From Oreocharis arfaki (taxonomy: Eukaryota > Chordata > Aves > Passeriformes > Paramythiidae): a stretch of DNA of 64,000 nt. The DNA is taken from the NCBI GenBank assembly GCA_013398015.1, contig VZRR01007624.1:328484-392483 (forward strand). The letters run 5' to 3'. A model generated the notes under the pieces. That model worked only from the letters and a program-made list of their open reading frames with translations. It did not search any database and was not told where the DNA came from. Each line of letters starts with the position of its first letter. The first letter of the stretch is position 1. Of the stretch, positions 25,141 to 38,028 are shown one piece after another. Both the position numbers and the translations under genes were made by a program.

Positions 25141-27482
25141 GAAAATTCCTTCTCAGGAACAGGAGGGAAAAACTTACATTCTACAGCAACCACTGTGTAA
25201 TATAAAAAAGAGAAGCAACACATCAAAAATTCCAAGTTATTTTACTTTCTAAACATCCGAAGTGGGAAGCAACGAGGCCAGAGTAGGCAGGATGCAGCAT
25301 TATCCTCTGTCGGTCTGGAGGCAGAGAATATGAAAACACTTACAGAAATAACAACAGGGACCAAGAAAACAATTTCCTGCTACCTCCTCTCTGTCAGGAT
25401 GGGAGATTTCAAAGTGATGGTGATGAATGGAGAGAGAGTAAATTACAAAAGGAAGAGAAAGTGACCAAAGCTGGCAAACAGTCGTAATTTAAATGAAGGT
25501 AGAATGAGGCAAACATTAAGAATGAGGGCAGCATAAAAAAGGTGCAGGGAAGGGGAAAGGAATCCTGAACTTGCTTGAAAAGCCTCTCTTTAAATATAAA
25601 TCAGATTTTAATAACAATCAATGTCCAAAGAAAAATAACTCATAAAAGGAGAAACCTGAAAGAGGGATGTGTTGAAAAGCTTTGTATATTTGGGTTGAAA
25701 ACCTTGATTCAAAAGCAGATTCCAGGGAATACCTGCCCTGTGTTAAAAAGCAAAGATCTGGAACCATTGCTTTAAAAGGGAAAAGATTTCTCCTTCTTTT
25801 TTTCTTTCCCCCAAAGAACAACCAAAGCCCTTTTCTAGGAGTGGAAAGGTGATTTTAAAGCCCAGTGTACGTTTCACCTGTTTTTCTGTAGTAGATCCAT
25901 CAGAATAAAAATTAAAACTCAGAGCAACATAGGAGCCACATACACAGTTTTACAATTAAAAGCTCTTACCATTCAAGAAATAGATAATAAATGAGTTGAG
26001 AACTGATAGAAAACTCAGTGCAATTTCTAACCACCAGGAAAAAGATATTTTGCAATAAGAATAAAAATCACTATTTTTAAAAGGTTTAAATAGCTCCAAC
26101 ACATGTACAGTCACCCTTGATAAATGACTGTTTCAAAAGACTTATTGAAAGGGTTTATATCCATTACAATGTAAGGATTTAAGTATATTTAAATTTAAAA
26201 TATTAAATCTATAGGAAAATAAAATTCAGTCAAAGGGATGCAAAGAAATTTTATAACCTTATTTGTAGCTTAATTTCTATCTGTTATATATTGTCCCAAA
26301 AACTGGGAATGAAACATTTCAAGGGGTTTGAAAACTACAAAACAATGCAAAAAAACAAGAGGTATAAAAATAAAATTATAAAACAGTATGAATAAGAACA
26401 TTTTGGTGACTATTTAGACTGCTTTTTAAAAAAGAAAAAAGCCATTTTTTTTTCCAAATAAAAGGAACAAGCACTGTATGTTACTGATGCCTTTGTCCAT
26501 TGCTTGCTAAAGTAAAATTCAGCCTGTGTTTGAGTCCACATATTTCCACTTGGTTGTGCTTTGGGAGTCACCAAGGCAAAAAGCATTCCAAATTTACTGC
26601 TATTTTACCTATTCTGTAATTCTTCCTGACAGCTGCATTCCTTGCAATTAACGTGGTTTGACTTTGAACTTAATATTCATCCAGGGGTTTGCAGACATGA
26701 AAACATCTCTCCTTAACCAAGTTTCTCAGCTGCAGGACTCAGAGAGAGCAGCACAACTCTCCCAAAGAAGAGAGCAGTGCAGGGAGCCCCTGGCCCAAAA
26801 GCACGACTCCCTTTTGCACATGATCACCTTTTCTAGGATGAAATCGGAATCCAGATGCAATGATCATCTGAAGAAGATAAACCAAGCAACCCCAGGCCAC
26901 AGCCAGCAGCTGGAACCTGAGGCAGGTATGTAATGGCAAATAATGGTTAATAATGAGCCGTACATCACCCCAGTAGGGTTGTAAGAATCAATACTCACAA
27001 AGCCTACTTGATCTGAAATATATTTTTCCCACAGAGATTGGAATTGCTTTTTCTTCAGTTCTGTTTTTCTTGCCTGTAGTTTTCTTTGTAGGAGAAGTGA
27101 GGAAATGGATGGTGAACCACGTAAAGAAAATTTAGAAGTGGGAAAGGATAACAAACTACTGAGATCAGGTTTTAACACCAGGATTACATTCAGAGCACAT
27201 GGAAATCACATTCAAACACTCTACAAAAGTTAAATGAGCTGTACACCTCAGTACCAGCTGCTTTGTATTTCATTATTTTCAGGACTACTACATGCAGAGC
27301 CAAAATAAATTTACTTGAGATATTGCTAAAGCTTAGTGATGCAACTTCAAGAAAGCAAACTTTTATATTCTTTGACACGTGCCCAATGTTTAAAAAGAAC
27401 ACCAGGCCCCCAAATGTCATCAGTTGTGGATATACAAGTAACAGGGTTAAATCCAGGCCCTTTTACCAGTGACAGCACTCAC

Positions 27483-27593
27483 CGCTGACACTCCCCAGCG
27501 TGCAGAATTAAATCCTCATTGTTCCTGGCACTGATGGTCAACTCATGCTCTGTGGAATTGAAGACATCAAGAAGGAGGTGACACTGCCGGGTG
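27483..27593 (-). CDS. TRAPPC9: TRAPPC9 internal coding exon (downstream of the two)
   Basis: This 111-bp exon encodes part of the C-terminal region of trafficking protein particle complex subunit 9 (NIBP, Trs120 family), a TRAPPII subunit that supports Rab activation in Golgi and endosomal traffic and also binds NIK and IKK-beta. Read on the minus strand it begins with one base that completes a serine codon (AG from the previous exon plus C), then gives 36 codons including QCHLLLDVFNSTEHEL and LILHAGECQ. It ends with CG of a split codon, presumably arginine. The acceptor is a pyrimidine-rich tract ending in CATCTGAACAG, and the donor is CAGCG/GTGAGT. I recognise the peptide as the known vertebrate TRAPPC9 segment, roughly residues 900-940 of about 1,150. 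It follows directly and in phase on the exon at 38666-38808. The next exon should begin with the segment around MAIQVDKF; I could not find it in the 27 kb downstream. The function is from family knowledge; the exon and splice sites are seen directly. Confidence 0.95.
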
Positions 27594-28828
27594 CTGTTCA
27601 GATGGAGGGAATAAAGCACAATTTCAATGATGATATTATTGTACATCTATCAAAATTTATACTGTTTATACATGGATATAAATACATATGCAAAAAATAC
27701 ACACATTCACATGCTAGCTTTATTTCCTACTCCAATTTTAAGAAAATCCTTATCTGTTACTAAAACAACCTTTTTTAATAATTTGAATTTACTGTTTTTA
27801 TAACTAAAACTAAACAGAAGGGTACATCCTAAAGAGAAGTTCCATGACAATTCTGACCTGCACAATATCAAGCCCCACAGCATTTGACCACCTGTCCACA
27901 TTCTCCCTTTGCAGCTTTCACGTTCACTTCTGTGGAAAAAGCCACAGATTTTTTTCGGTTCTTTGAGCCTTCACATAAAAAAAAGAATTGTATTATTTTA
28001 AATTACCTTGACATTACCTCTTTGAGAAACAAATTCACAAGCAAAAATTTAAATTGGCTTGAATTTATTGTCAAGGAGCAATTCCTTTCCCACGGATTGT
28101 CTGCAGACCAAAACAAGCTGTCAATTAGAGCACTTAACCTCGAGAAGAACTTCTCAGAGAGGGAGAACTCTCTCCCCTCTGTAAGACAGGCAAACGCAGG
28201 CACTTCTCACAGAAAAAAATAATATTTGTCAGCTTCTATCCTTCAAATACAAATTTCCCCAGAAGCATTTGATAGAAATACACCAACTACATTTCTGGTA
28301 ACCTCAGAAAATAATGCGGACAAAGTTACAGAATAGAAACCTTACTGCAAAAGCTCATTCTAATAAACTTTTTCATTACAATTAATATTATTTTATAATG
28401 TTCACCAGTCTTATTAAGTTAATATTATTAGAATTGATAATTTACTAATTTAGTTACTATTTAATACAATTACATGTTAATGTTTTCAATTAATATTTTA
28501 TTCTAATTAATATTTTGGAAAATTTTATTCTAATTTACAACCTTTTCTTCCTTGTGAGACAAAGCAGAAATAGCAGCATTGGTGATAAAAATATAATACA
28601 CATGAAAATTTGTTGGAACCAGGTACCAAAACACCAAATACAATAAGACAGTTGCAGTAACACCTTACCAATTTACCTGGAATTCAAAACTTCCCAAGAA
28701 GCTACTGAACAAGCCAGAAATATCCCAAAAAGGGAAGAAAGATTAATATCGGTGAGGTGAGATTTGTCAGAGCCATCCTTCAATGTGCAAGTTCAAGCTA
28801 CAGTTGAGTGTCTTGGGCAACCAAGAAC

Positions 28829-28893
28829 ATTTATTTAAATATTTCTATTTATTGCCCAAGGATATTTATTTAAATATTTCTATTTATTGCCCA
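28829..28893. repeat. 35-bp tandem duplication
   Basis: A 30-bp block starting ATTTATTTAAATATTTC occurs identically at 28829-28858 and 28864-28893, separated by AGGAT, giving a period of 35 bp. The perfect identity suggests a recent local duplication. Confidence 0.95.
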
Positions 28894-30675
28894 GTAATTT
28901 ACAATTGAACTGAAATGCCATTCCAAAAATTAATCAAACTCAGAGGTGCAGGAGTTTAAGAACTGTTCCACTTTGGAAATAGGTTCTCTGGTCCATAATA
29001 CAACTCTCTTCTGAAAATCAGAGATGTCCCTTTCCAGAGCCCACACAGGAGGAAATGTTTTGCCAACCCTTGAGTTGGGAACACTTCCAGGACAAGCCCA
29101 GGAGGTCGAGGTCTAGGTCACAAAGTGACAATAATGTCACCTGCAGCCAGGCACTGTGACACAAGCAAGCACTGCTGGGGTCAGCACCACGTCTCTTAGC
29201 AAAAATAAAAAGCAAAAAAAGTGGGGGTGGAGGCTGTTTTAATATATATTTTAAGCGATTTCTCTCTCTGTGTAAAACCCCAGTGACTACTAAATGTAGA
29301 GGGGGATGCAGGAAGGCAGCTGAGTGCCTGAAGCAAACACGTCAAAACTCAAGAATTTAGAACAAATAAGGAGCCACGGCTCTTGTTAGAAACTTTCTTC
29401 TTTAGAACTCACAAGAAAGAAATAACTGGAAGGGCAGGACTTGAGTCAGTTATCAGAAAGGAATGGAAAAGAAAAGGGGAAAAGCTTTTATCAGCTTCTA
29501 TCTCATCACTGGGAGAGTGGGAGAGACCTGTGAAGTCTCAGACAACCTCTGCATCTCCAGTAGCTACAATGTGATGAACTGGAAGAGAAACTTACAGTTT
29601 AGATGAAGTTTAAAAAACTTAATATGGAAGGAATTTGTTATTTTTGCCACAGTAAACCCAAACAAAAAACATTCAAGCCTCCTGCAACATCTTCTGGCAG
29701 CAGAGCCAAAGTTTTGCAAACAAAACAATTCCTGCCACAAAGGACCTACTCAAGCAGCCGCCCTTCAGGACTAAACAAGATCATTAATATTAAAAATTCC
29801 CAAATATGAATTGTTGAAAATTATTCTTCATCATGACATTTATTTCCTCCTCTTCCAACACTACACAAAATAGACACGTAGGAGAAATAATTCTTTCCCT
29901 GACAATTTTAAGTTAATTCTCCAGGGAAATATTTAAGTTGAAAAAAAATATAAAACTTAAAGTTACAGAATCATTACAGTACCTCAAAAACTTAAAATAA
30001 TCAGATATTAGCGTAAAAAAACCTGAAAGTAACATTAAGACTCTAGAAAAAGATAGCACTAGATCTTCAGAGTAAATACAGGACAGTACCAAAGAGCCTA
30101 TCACAGCAACAAAAAACAAACACAAATAAAGGTTACAAAAACATTTTAATTTAAACAGCAAGCTTCAAACAGAAGCTGCATCCAAGTACGGCAACCAAGA
30201 AAGCATAAACTCTGGGAAATCAGACATATTGTCAAAATAAAGTTAAGAAAAGAGAAACATTCAAATCATTAAAGAAGAATTTGCTGAAAATCTAAGAACT
30301 AGCAGGATTCTTTTTTTAACATGCTGCAATCAGTAGGACTGTGTAGAACTCACGATGCTGAGTTATGAAGGTTCCAGGAAAACAAAGAACTAACAAGAAA
30401 GCCAAACAATTAATATCAATTTTCCCTGCAGCAGAACATACACAAGGCCATCCTTTGCAAGACAGAAATTAAAGAACATATTTCAGTGTCAGTAAAGGAG
30501 ATTTGTGAGGCAAATCATGTTCATGTAAGTGTGATAAAGGAACTCCAGAGAGATTTTGCTGAACTCCTATATTTAAGTGCAGTCAGAAATGCGTTGCTTA
30601 AACCAAGCTCTTAACCAGAAAATTTCAAACATCAAATTGTTTTGAGGATTTTAAGGCAATTGACCAAACCTTAGA

Positions 30676-30887
30676 CTGCTAGTGCTGACCTCAGAATTAT
30701 GTAAATCAGGTTTTTTTAATGTCTGCCAGCTTTAAAAAAAAAAACAACAAAAAAAACCCACTCAAAATAATAAATGGATCTGAAGTTGATTAAATTGTAT
30801 ACCATAACGACCTACTGACATGTTTGGCAGAGAAACACCAGCCAGAAGCCACAGATTTATCGAACTGGGAAAGACTTGCCCACATAA
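30676..30887. repeat. Direct duplication, copy 1 (212 bp)
   Basis: It begins CTGCTAGTGCTGACCTCAG and ends GACTTGCCCACATAA. It matches copy 2 except for TG/CA after the T run, length and content differences in the poly-A stretch, and one A/G difference (GCCAGAAG against GCCGGAAG). Confidence 0.97.
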
Positions 30888-30888
30888 N
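30888..30888. other. Single N at the junction of the duplication
   Basis: The only isolated ambiguous base in the window falls exactly between the two copies of the duplicated segment. Confidence 0.99.
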
Positions 30889-31093
30889 CTGCTAGTGCTG
30901 ACCTCAGAATTATGTAAATCAGGTTTTTTAACATCTGCCAGCTTTAAAAAAAAAAATAAATAACCACTCAAAATAATAAATGGATCTGAAGTTGATTAAA
31001 TTGTATACCATAACGACCTACTGACATGTTTGGCAGAGAAACACCAGCCGGAAGCCACAGATTTATCGAACTGGGAAAGACTTGCCCACATAA
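30889..31093. repeat. Direct duplication, copy 2 (205 bp)
   Basis: It repeats copy 1 with the same start and end motifs and is 7 bp shorter, from the T and A runs. After it the sequence continues into unique DNA at ACACAATTTCTCC. Confidence 0.97.
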
Positions 31094-32297
31094 ACACAAT
31101 TTCTCCTCCCTTTCCCAAACTATCCACCACCATGTCATAGTTCACACTAAATATTTATTTGAGGAGGGTAGATTTTGACTCCTCTAAGTTTAATCAAGTA
31201 GGTGTTAGTTGCCATTCATGCCACAAAAGGCAGAGAACAGCATCTCCCAGATTTCAGACATTGTGAAGGGTCACCAGTGGCTCCCCTATCTTTCTTAGGG
31301 GTCATTTCACTGTTACCAGCTCCTTCTGAGGGTTTGGATTGAACACACCCAGAATAAGTCAGTTTGTGTTTGGGTGGGGTGGGTTTGTGGTTTAGTATCA
31401 AACACACAACATGAAACCATCATCAGCTGTGCTGGACCATGTACAGACACCAGGATACAGAACAAAAGTTCTTGAAAGGGTTGGACTCTTCCCCTCTAAT
31501 GGGAAGGGAATAAGTCTGGGGCCAATAAATTAAGCCTAATGAAAATCACAGAACACAAACATTTTTTCATTTTGATAATCTTCCTTATTTGTTCACGATG
31601 TTTGCTTTTCAAAAATCTTCCATAAATGTCATGTTCAAGATTTTCTTTTACAAGTGACACATAACTGCAGAAGTTTGTACAGGTAAAAACTAGAATTACA
31701 AGGAAACATTTTCAGTAGATTGATTTATCATCTGAACATCTCAGAATAACAAGCAAATTTAAGTCAATACTGATATCAAACCAAAAAAAAATTAAGAAAT
31801 CTTTTTTTTTAATTGAAAATTGAGTTAATTCAACAGTGTTTTAGAGATTTAGTGTATAAATGAATTTCTCTTATCATCTACTGCAGAACTGAGAATATAG
31901 CACAAGCAAAAGTCAGCAGCACAATGAATCATGCTGTATTTTTAAAATCTTACAATGCCAGTTACGGTTCCAAAAACAGTCACAAAACTGGGGCCATGGG
32001 AACTTCAGGCAAGTGACAATGACACTGTGATCTAGAAATCTCTTTCAGGAGGATTGTGATTACTTGAAACGACAGCAGAGGATATTCTTCAGTAACACTG
32101 AACACAGAATTAAACCCCAAACGCAGCTGCAATGATGGCTCACTTCAGTGAACAATCTCTCTGCAGTTCAGTCTCTAGCGTAGTTTTAAAGTCACTTTAA
32201 ACAAGGAACTCTCAGAGGGGTTGGCAAGTTTTCTGCATCCTGACTCATCTCACTTTCCATCAACTGAAACCATGGAGTATTTTCATATCCAAGCTTT

Positions 32298-32380
32298 TTC
32301 TTCTTTTTTTTTTGGAGGGTGGGTTTTTTTGGTTTTCTGTTTGTTTGTGGGGTTTTTGTTGTTGTTGTTGTTGTTTTTTG
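32298..32380. repeat. T/G-rich tract with (GTT)n
   Basis: The plus strand holds T and G almost only: GGAGGGTGGGTTTTTTTGG, TTTGTTTGTGGGG, then about six GTT units at 32357-32376. No TG/CA termini or target duplication was found around it. Confidence 0.9.
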
Positions 32381-35258
32381 CTTCTCTTCTGTTTTCTTTG
32401 AACAGCCATTGTTACTCAGAATGGGACACAGACAGGGAAGAGAAGCTTTGGCTCTGATGACAGAGGTGTGACAGATGACAACCCTGTCCTCCAAAATCCA
32501 CTGACCAACACAGAGAGCAACACATCAGAACAATGATCTACAGCAACTTTGTTGGTGCTGTTGTGTCTTCAATAGGGTCTTCTTTAACGTAATTTTTAAT
32601 AAATTATCTAAAAATGAAGTTCTCAAGACTAACTTTAGATGATTAAGTCAGTTTATCCACCTTACTGGCAAAAGGTCTTTTCACATATTCCAAGAAGCGT
32701 CCCCATCTGACTTCTCCCAGTTGAAAACCTTTTCACTTATGCTAAATATTCCCAGCACATCTATAAATATTTGCAGTTTTATGTTCTCACATCTTCATAT
32801 GTCAAACCATACATATTTAACATTTTGATCTCAAAAATCAACTCTCTCAATCTGCAAGCTACTTTTTGCTGCTCTTTCATGAACTCACTGCAATGTTACA
32901 CCATTAGCAAAAGTTAAATAGCTCTGATTACCAAGATAATTTAACTATTGGGTGTAACCTCCCACGTGTCATGAGTTACCACTCAGTAGAATCTATATTG
33001 AGCTCAATAGAGTGTATAAATAAGGAATATATTTTAGAGTGACATCCAGTCCTGAGAACATTAATATAAATCCATTGCTTGACAGATTTTCCTAATGATT
33101 TGCCAGTTTAATTGCACCAAATGAGAGCTCCATTTGCTTTATTTAGTTGAATTTGCCTGGTTCCCATTTTGACTGACTTTTAGCATTAATATTTTTCATT
33201 AACAAAACAGTGAATTTTATATTAATTATTTTCTTCATGTAGAAATAGCAGATCACTTTAAACAGATCATATCTTAGTCTTCCTCCAAACTAAACATCTT
33301 CCTCTTCAAGCAGCCAAACAAAAGAGGTTTTTCTTCACCCTTCAAAGCTCTATGACATTTTGAACACCAAAATACTAAGAAAGAGAAGACTATAAACAGC
33401 TGCCTATCAGAAAGTGGCTGATTCTCATTCTGAATGTAGCAAATGTGAACACTTAATTTAAGAATCTGGCTATATAAAACCAAGAAGGGTTTCGGAAAAG
33501 TATTCATAACTTTTTATCATGTAATAAAAAGGTCTGTAAGAGCACAATTCTGAAGAAACAATTCTGTTTACTCTTTCCCTTGTATAATTTGTGATTATAC
33601 AATAATCAGGATTTCCAATCCAAACCTGATGTGTTGCAATTTATTGTAGAGAAAATAGGGGCAACCTTGGAAACTGGAATGGACATTCTAAAAATTATGT
33701 CTGATTTCATTGAACCTTGAAGTTCTACCCACTCAGCCGAGGACCTCCCGAAAACCCTCACTACAACCAAGATTTCTCTGTCTCCAAACCCTCAGTGAAA
33801 CCAAGTTGGAAAAAATGCATCCTAACTTTAAAAACAATGAGAAATCTCAGACTACGGAGCACACTGCAGGCTCTGCTATGAACTGATGCCTTCTTGACAA
33901 AACCAAATCATTTAATTTAATGATCTACATTAATGACACAAAGGAAAATTACCTTGAACCTATGGGTAGATGAACTGGCACTTTGAATTTAAAAGTGTCA
34001 GACCTGCTACAATTCCTTTTTTTTTTTCCTCTGACTCAAATACAAGAACAGAGTCTAAGGCTCAGCACTTGCCAGAAGAAATCTGCAGCTGATGTCTCAG
34101 CAGCTATATGGTGGTTTCAAGATAGAAAGTATTCTGCCCCACAAAAAAAATTAAAGATTAAAAAATTACCTTATCATCTTCAATTTGTAGAATTTACAGG
34201 TAAGAATATTACTCTTACATATCTGGATTCCCAACTTAGCTTAAAAGTGAAGGCACCATCCCTGAGGATTGACTTAATCTACAAATTCAGACTGTCTCAC
34301 CACGTTGGTAATAAACACAATCAGCATTTTCTGGCCTTCGTAGGCTCTCATTTAAGACCCTTCTGTACTGATGGCAGAGTGGAAAGGGACACAAGGGGAC
34401 CAGCAGGCCCCTCCCAGTGTGCAGAGCACACCTTACTTGAACTCTTGTCAGACATGCAGTATTTTTTCTGGCATTTTTTCATGCTCTTTTAAAAAGGCAA
34501 TGAGGAAGGACATTCAGTGCCCATGAAAACTGGCAGATAACACCTTTGAGAGAAACAAACAGGTATAAAGAAGATTGTTCAACATAACCTAGATAAGTTC
34601 CAACAGCGGACTTGCTTAGAGCTAACAGGATATCAAAATGAGGAGGAGAATCACACAAAACTATCAACAGAATGCATCCTTACACTGAACCATTTCCATC
34701 CCATCTCCACTGGCAGTCTAGGATCAGATCATGGGATCCCCACTGGCAGCGGGGAACCTGCTGGCAATTGGGCTGCTTGGAGGCCTGGAAGCAGAGCAGT
34801 GTTTTGGGGCTAAGGCCTGGTAAGGAATCAATTAAAGTGGTACGGCCAATTACAGAAGACAATGAGTACAATTTTACTATACAGATGTATCCGAATTTTT
34901 AATAAATAAGTGGTTAAACAAGTAGATTCCTGAAGCCCTTCAAGACTTCATTGAGCTGCAGGACAGAGTGGGAGAATGTTCAACATTAACTCCTTATCCC
35001 CTACACCCCATTCCAGGGCTGCTTCAAACTCCTGTGTTTTTGATGATGCTTCCTGGGACAATCCCCTCCCTGCACACATGAGCAGCAGAGCCAAGGATCA
35101 CGGGTAACATGATCAGAGGGAGTATCTCCCAGCACAAGGCTGCTCTGCCAGCCCCCTTGGATGCAGGCAGCAGAGGGAGCACAGGGTGATACACAGTGAA
35201 GGACCTTGGAGCAGATGAGGCCCTTCACTGACAGAACATCGCGTGTCCCAACAGGAGG

Positions 35259-35314
35259 GCTGAGGTCTGAACCAGAATTAGGTGTGGGGAGAGCTGAGAC
35301 CTGAACCAGAATCA
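35259..35314. repeat. 34-bp imperfect tandem duplication in a GC-rich patch
   Basis: GCTGAGGTCTGAACCAGAAT at 35259 and GCTGAGACCTGAACCAGAAT at 35293 are 34 bp apart and match at 19 of 22 positions. They sit in a GC-rich island of about 400 bp (35.0-35.4 kb) inside the intron. Confidence 0.75.
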
Positions 35315-38012
35315 GGCCACAGATCAGGCACTGCAGCATCGTAAGGGCTGCATCCAACCAATCTCAACACCCCCCTAGACCAGCACAGACAAAGGTTAAA
35401 AGGATCTGTTGTCATGATTAAACTTAACTGAACATCTACTGGAGATGTGGTTAATGAAACTTCTCCCCATGATGCAGGAGCTTCTGCATGAGCCAAAGAT
35501 ATAATTTTGCTTAGATATTTAACAAAACAGATCCTGAGCCCAAATCCCCAGCAGTTTCAGTGATATTTCCCATGCATTTCTGCTCAAGCAGCTAAAGAGA
35601 AGAAATACCAATTAAGTTTGGAAGACTTTTATATAAACCACAATCTCTATGTTACAATGGAGAAGTGAAGTGTTTTCATTAACATTTTTCCTGAGGTTTT
35701 CTTCACTAAAGGCCAAAGGGAAGAATCAATGCCCAAAGTTTTTTTAGTTTGCTTTGACTTTTTAAGCCCAGGAGTTAGTAAGCTAATGTTTCTTACTTTT
35801 GTAGAAGCAAAAATGTAAAATAAAAACAATAAAATGAAAAAGAAAAGGAAAAAAAATTAATCCAGATAATGAAAGCAATGATAACTTCCATTCTGAAATG
35901 ACAGCTAAGGAGGTAAATTACAAAATACAACTTCTTGTAATGACAAAACAAAAAATAGTTTGGCACCTCAGACAGTACTTAAGCAAGGAAGTCTCAGTTG
36001 TAAACCAAAAGAAAATCAGATCTGAGTCTTTACCAGAGCAAGCAAAAGTAAAAATAAAAAAAAAAAAAAACCAACACAAACTTATAATTTGCTATCATTG
36101 TGTCTCAAATATTGGCAGAAATGATCATCAGTAAAAAACCAAACTTTGTTTCCTCTAATGATGAACAGTTATCCTTAGCAGATCGGGATACACATTTTGG
36201 CCATTTTTCACTAAATGATAATATCAAATGCCATGAGTTCTCCTTCTGATGGAGAATGTGCACAGGGATGCACGAGAGTAAAGTGTTACAGACCACTAAA
36301 GCCAATGGCATGGAACAAGCAGGAAGAGGTAAGAACACCAAAATGCATTCATGACTTAGCAAACAATATATACCTAAAGTAACAACAAGAAAAACAACAA
36401 CAAAAAAAAGCCTTTTGACAGGTCTGGCAAGAAAACATTTCTGAGAGCAATGTAAATATTGCAGTCTTTTTCTCCAACTCAGTAAAGCTTTTAGGCACCC
36501 TTAAAAGCAGCCACATCTTCAACTACATCTCCAATCAGCAAACCACTGAAAGTTTCCACTGACTTCACTGCTGATCAGAGTGATGAACAGGCACAGGATG
36601 AAGCAAACACACACAATGTGAGCTGAAGCACTTGGCTGAATCGGAGCCACTAAATATAGCACCAGCTGCCACACAACGTGGGAAACTGTGCCCTGCTGAA
36701 CACTGAAGCTCTGCCTTTGAATTAGCACTTCCATCTATTTTTAAAGATTTCAGGATTAAATACTTGCCCCACATCATGAACTCCTGAGAGCAGATTGACA
36801 AGGCAGGGGTAGGATAACCTTGTCCTACACAAAACACAGCTGGGGAAGCCAAGCACAAAAGGCCAACATCCCCTCAAGGGAGAGTCAGAAAAAAAAAAAG
36901 CATCAGGTTGCATTTGAAGCTTTTATGGAAAGTTTGCAGCTTCACACCCAATCCAGCCTGTAACTATAAGGAATTGCAGTGAACCTCAGAGCAGTATGAC
37001 CATTAAAAATATACATTTTGAGAGTATGGATAGTTTTTTTGACACTGAATGGAGGGGTCTATGCATTCAAATAATAAATGAAACCCGGTTATTTTAACCT
37101 GTATGATGATTCTTCTTGAAAACTATTTTAAGTTGATGCTGTGGTCCTTCCAGGTTGTTCAAGAGAGCTCACTTACTCAATCTTGAAAACCTTACAAAGG
37201 CTGAAGAATGTGCCATTGCAGGGATGAGACTCTGGACATCATTAAAAATGGGCCCAGAATTCTGCAAACATTTGTTCCGGATACCATGTTCTGACTTTGC
37301 CAAGCAGCTTTAAATTTGCTTTACTTGAGCAGTTCCTAAAATAATAAAACCATGCCTATTATGTTACAATTTCAAGCAGCAAAATGCTCAAGAAACTTGC
37401 TTACTAATAGAGCCATATGGTTTTACAAGAGCAGGACACAAATGACTCATTAAAAATAATCTTGTTTGTCTCATTTTTGAACATTTTCTTAAAAAACCAT
37501 TGCAGCGTTTCATCATCTTTGCCTAACCTAAAATTCCCTTGCTATCTGCAAGGGTCATTATTTGCTGTATTACCCGTGGTGAAAAACAGGATCACATCCT
37601 TCTCGGCAGTGTCATGATTACAAACTCCACTCCCTTGTCAGTCATCTTTCCTTCAGCAAGACCAGCAGTTTCTTTAAACAGATGTTTTAACATAAGTCCC
37701 ATCTTATCACTCTTCCTGCTCCCAGAAAACCAACTTCTCTTCATGTGGAAGCCTAAAACTTCCCTTGAGGCATTAATTCTTCCATTCACAGCCTTGTTTT
37801 TCAGGCTATGTTGCTGCCACAGGCTGTCCATCCATCCCTGGACATTTCTGCCATGGTGTGATACTGGTGACTGAATTCTTTGAAAATTAAATACTCACCC
37901 AGTATCTCCTAGACTGGCATCTCCTTCTTGCCCATCTTCAAATTTCTGAAGTCTGTCATGACAGGGTCCCAGGTCCAGTAGGAATCTCTTGAATAATTAA
38001 GTTCCCTCTCTA

Positions 38013-38028
38013 CTATTATTATTATTAG
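38013..38028. repeat. (ATT)n short microsatellite
   Basis: Five consecutive ATT-type units in the intron, 640 bp from the exon at 38666. Confidence 0.85.

Larger units (their letters stand above)
1..27482 (-). other. TRAPPC9: TRAPPC9 downstream intron, partial (runs off the left edge)
   Basis: Everything to the left of the exon at 27483 reads as intron: AT-rich, few CpG, and only short frames without the expected TRAPPC9 continuation. The content I can name is the CR1 fragments at 1853-4405, 8965-9050 and 13240-13775, the solo LTR at 24459-25135, poly-A and CTTCC tracts, and a cluster of TAATTA sites at 16.0-16.25 kb. The stretches 4.4-8.9, 9.1-13.2, 13.8-18.2, 18.3-24.4 and 25.2-27.4 kb otherwise hold nothing I can identify. 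The intron assignment is an inference from the donor at 27482; a small exon could have been missed. Confidence 0.75.

Noticed and set aside
33983..34492. 169-codon open frame on the plus strand
   Set aside because: It has no recognisable domain, is antisense to TRAPPC9, and lies in AT-rich intron. A frame of this length is expected about once in several windows of this size, so chance is sufficient.
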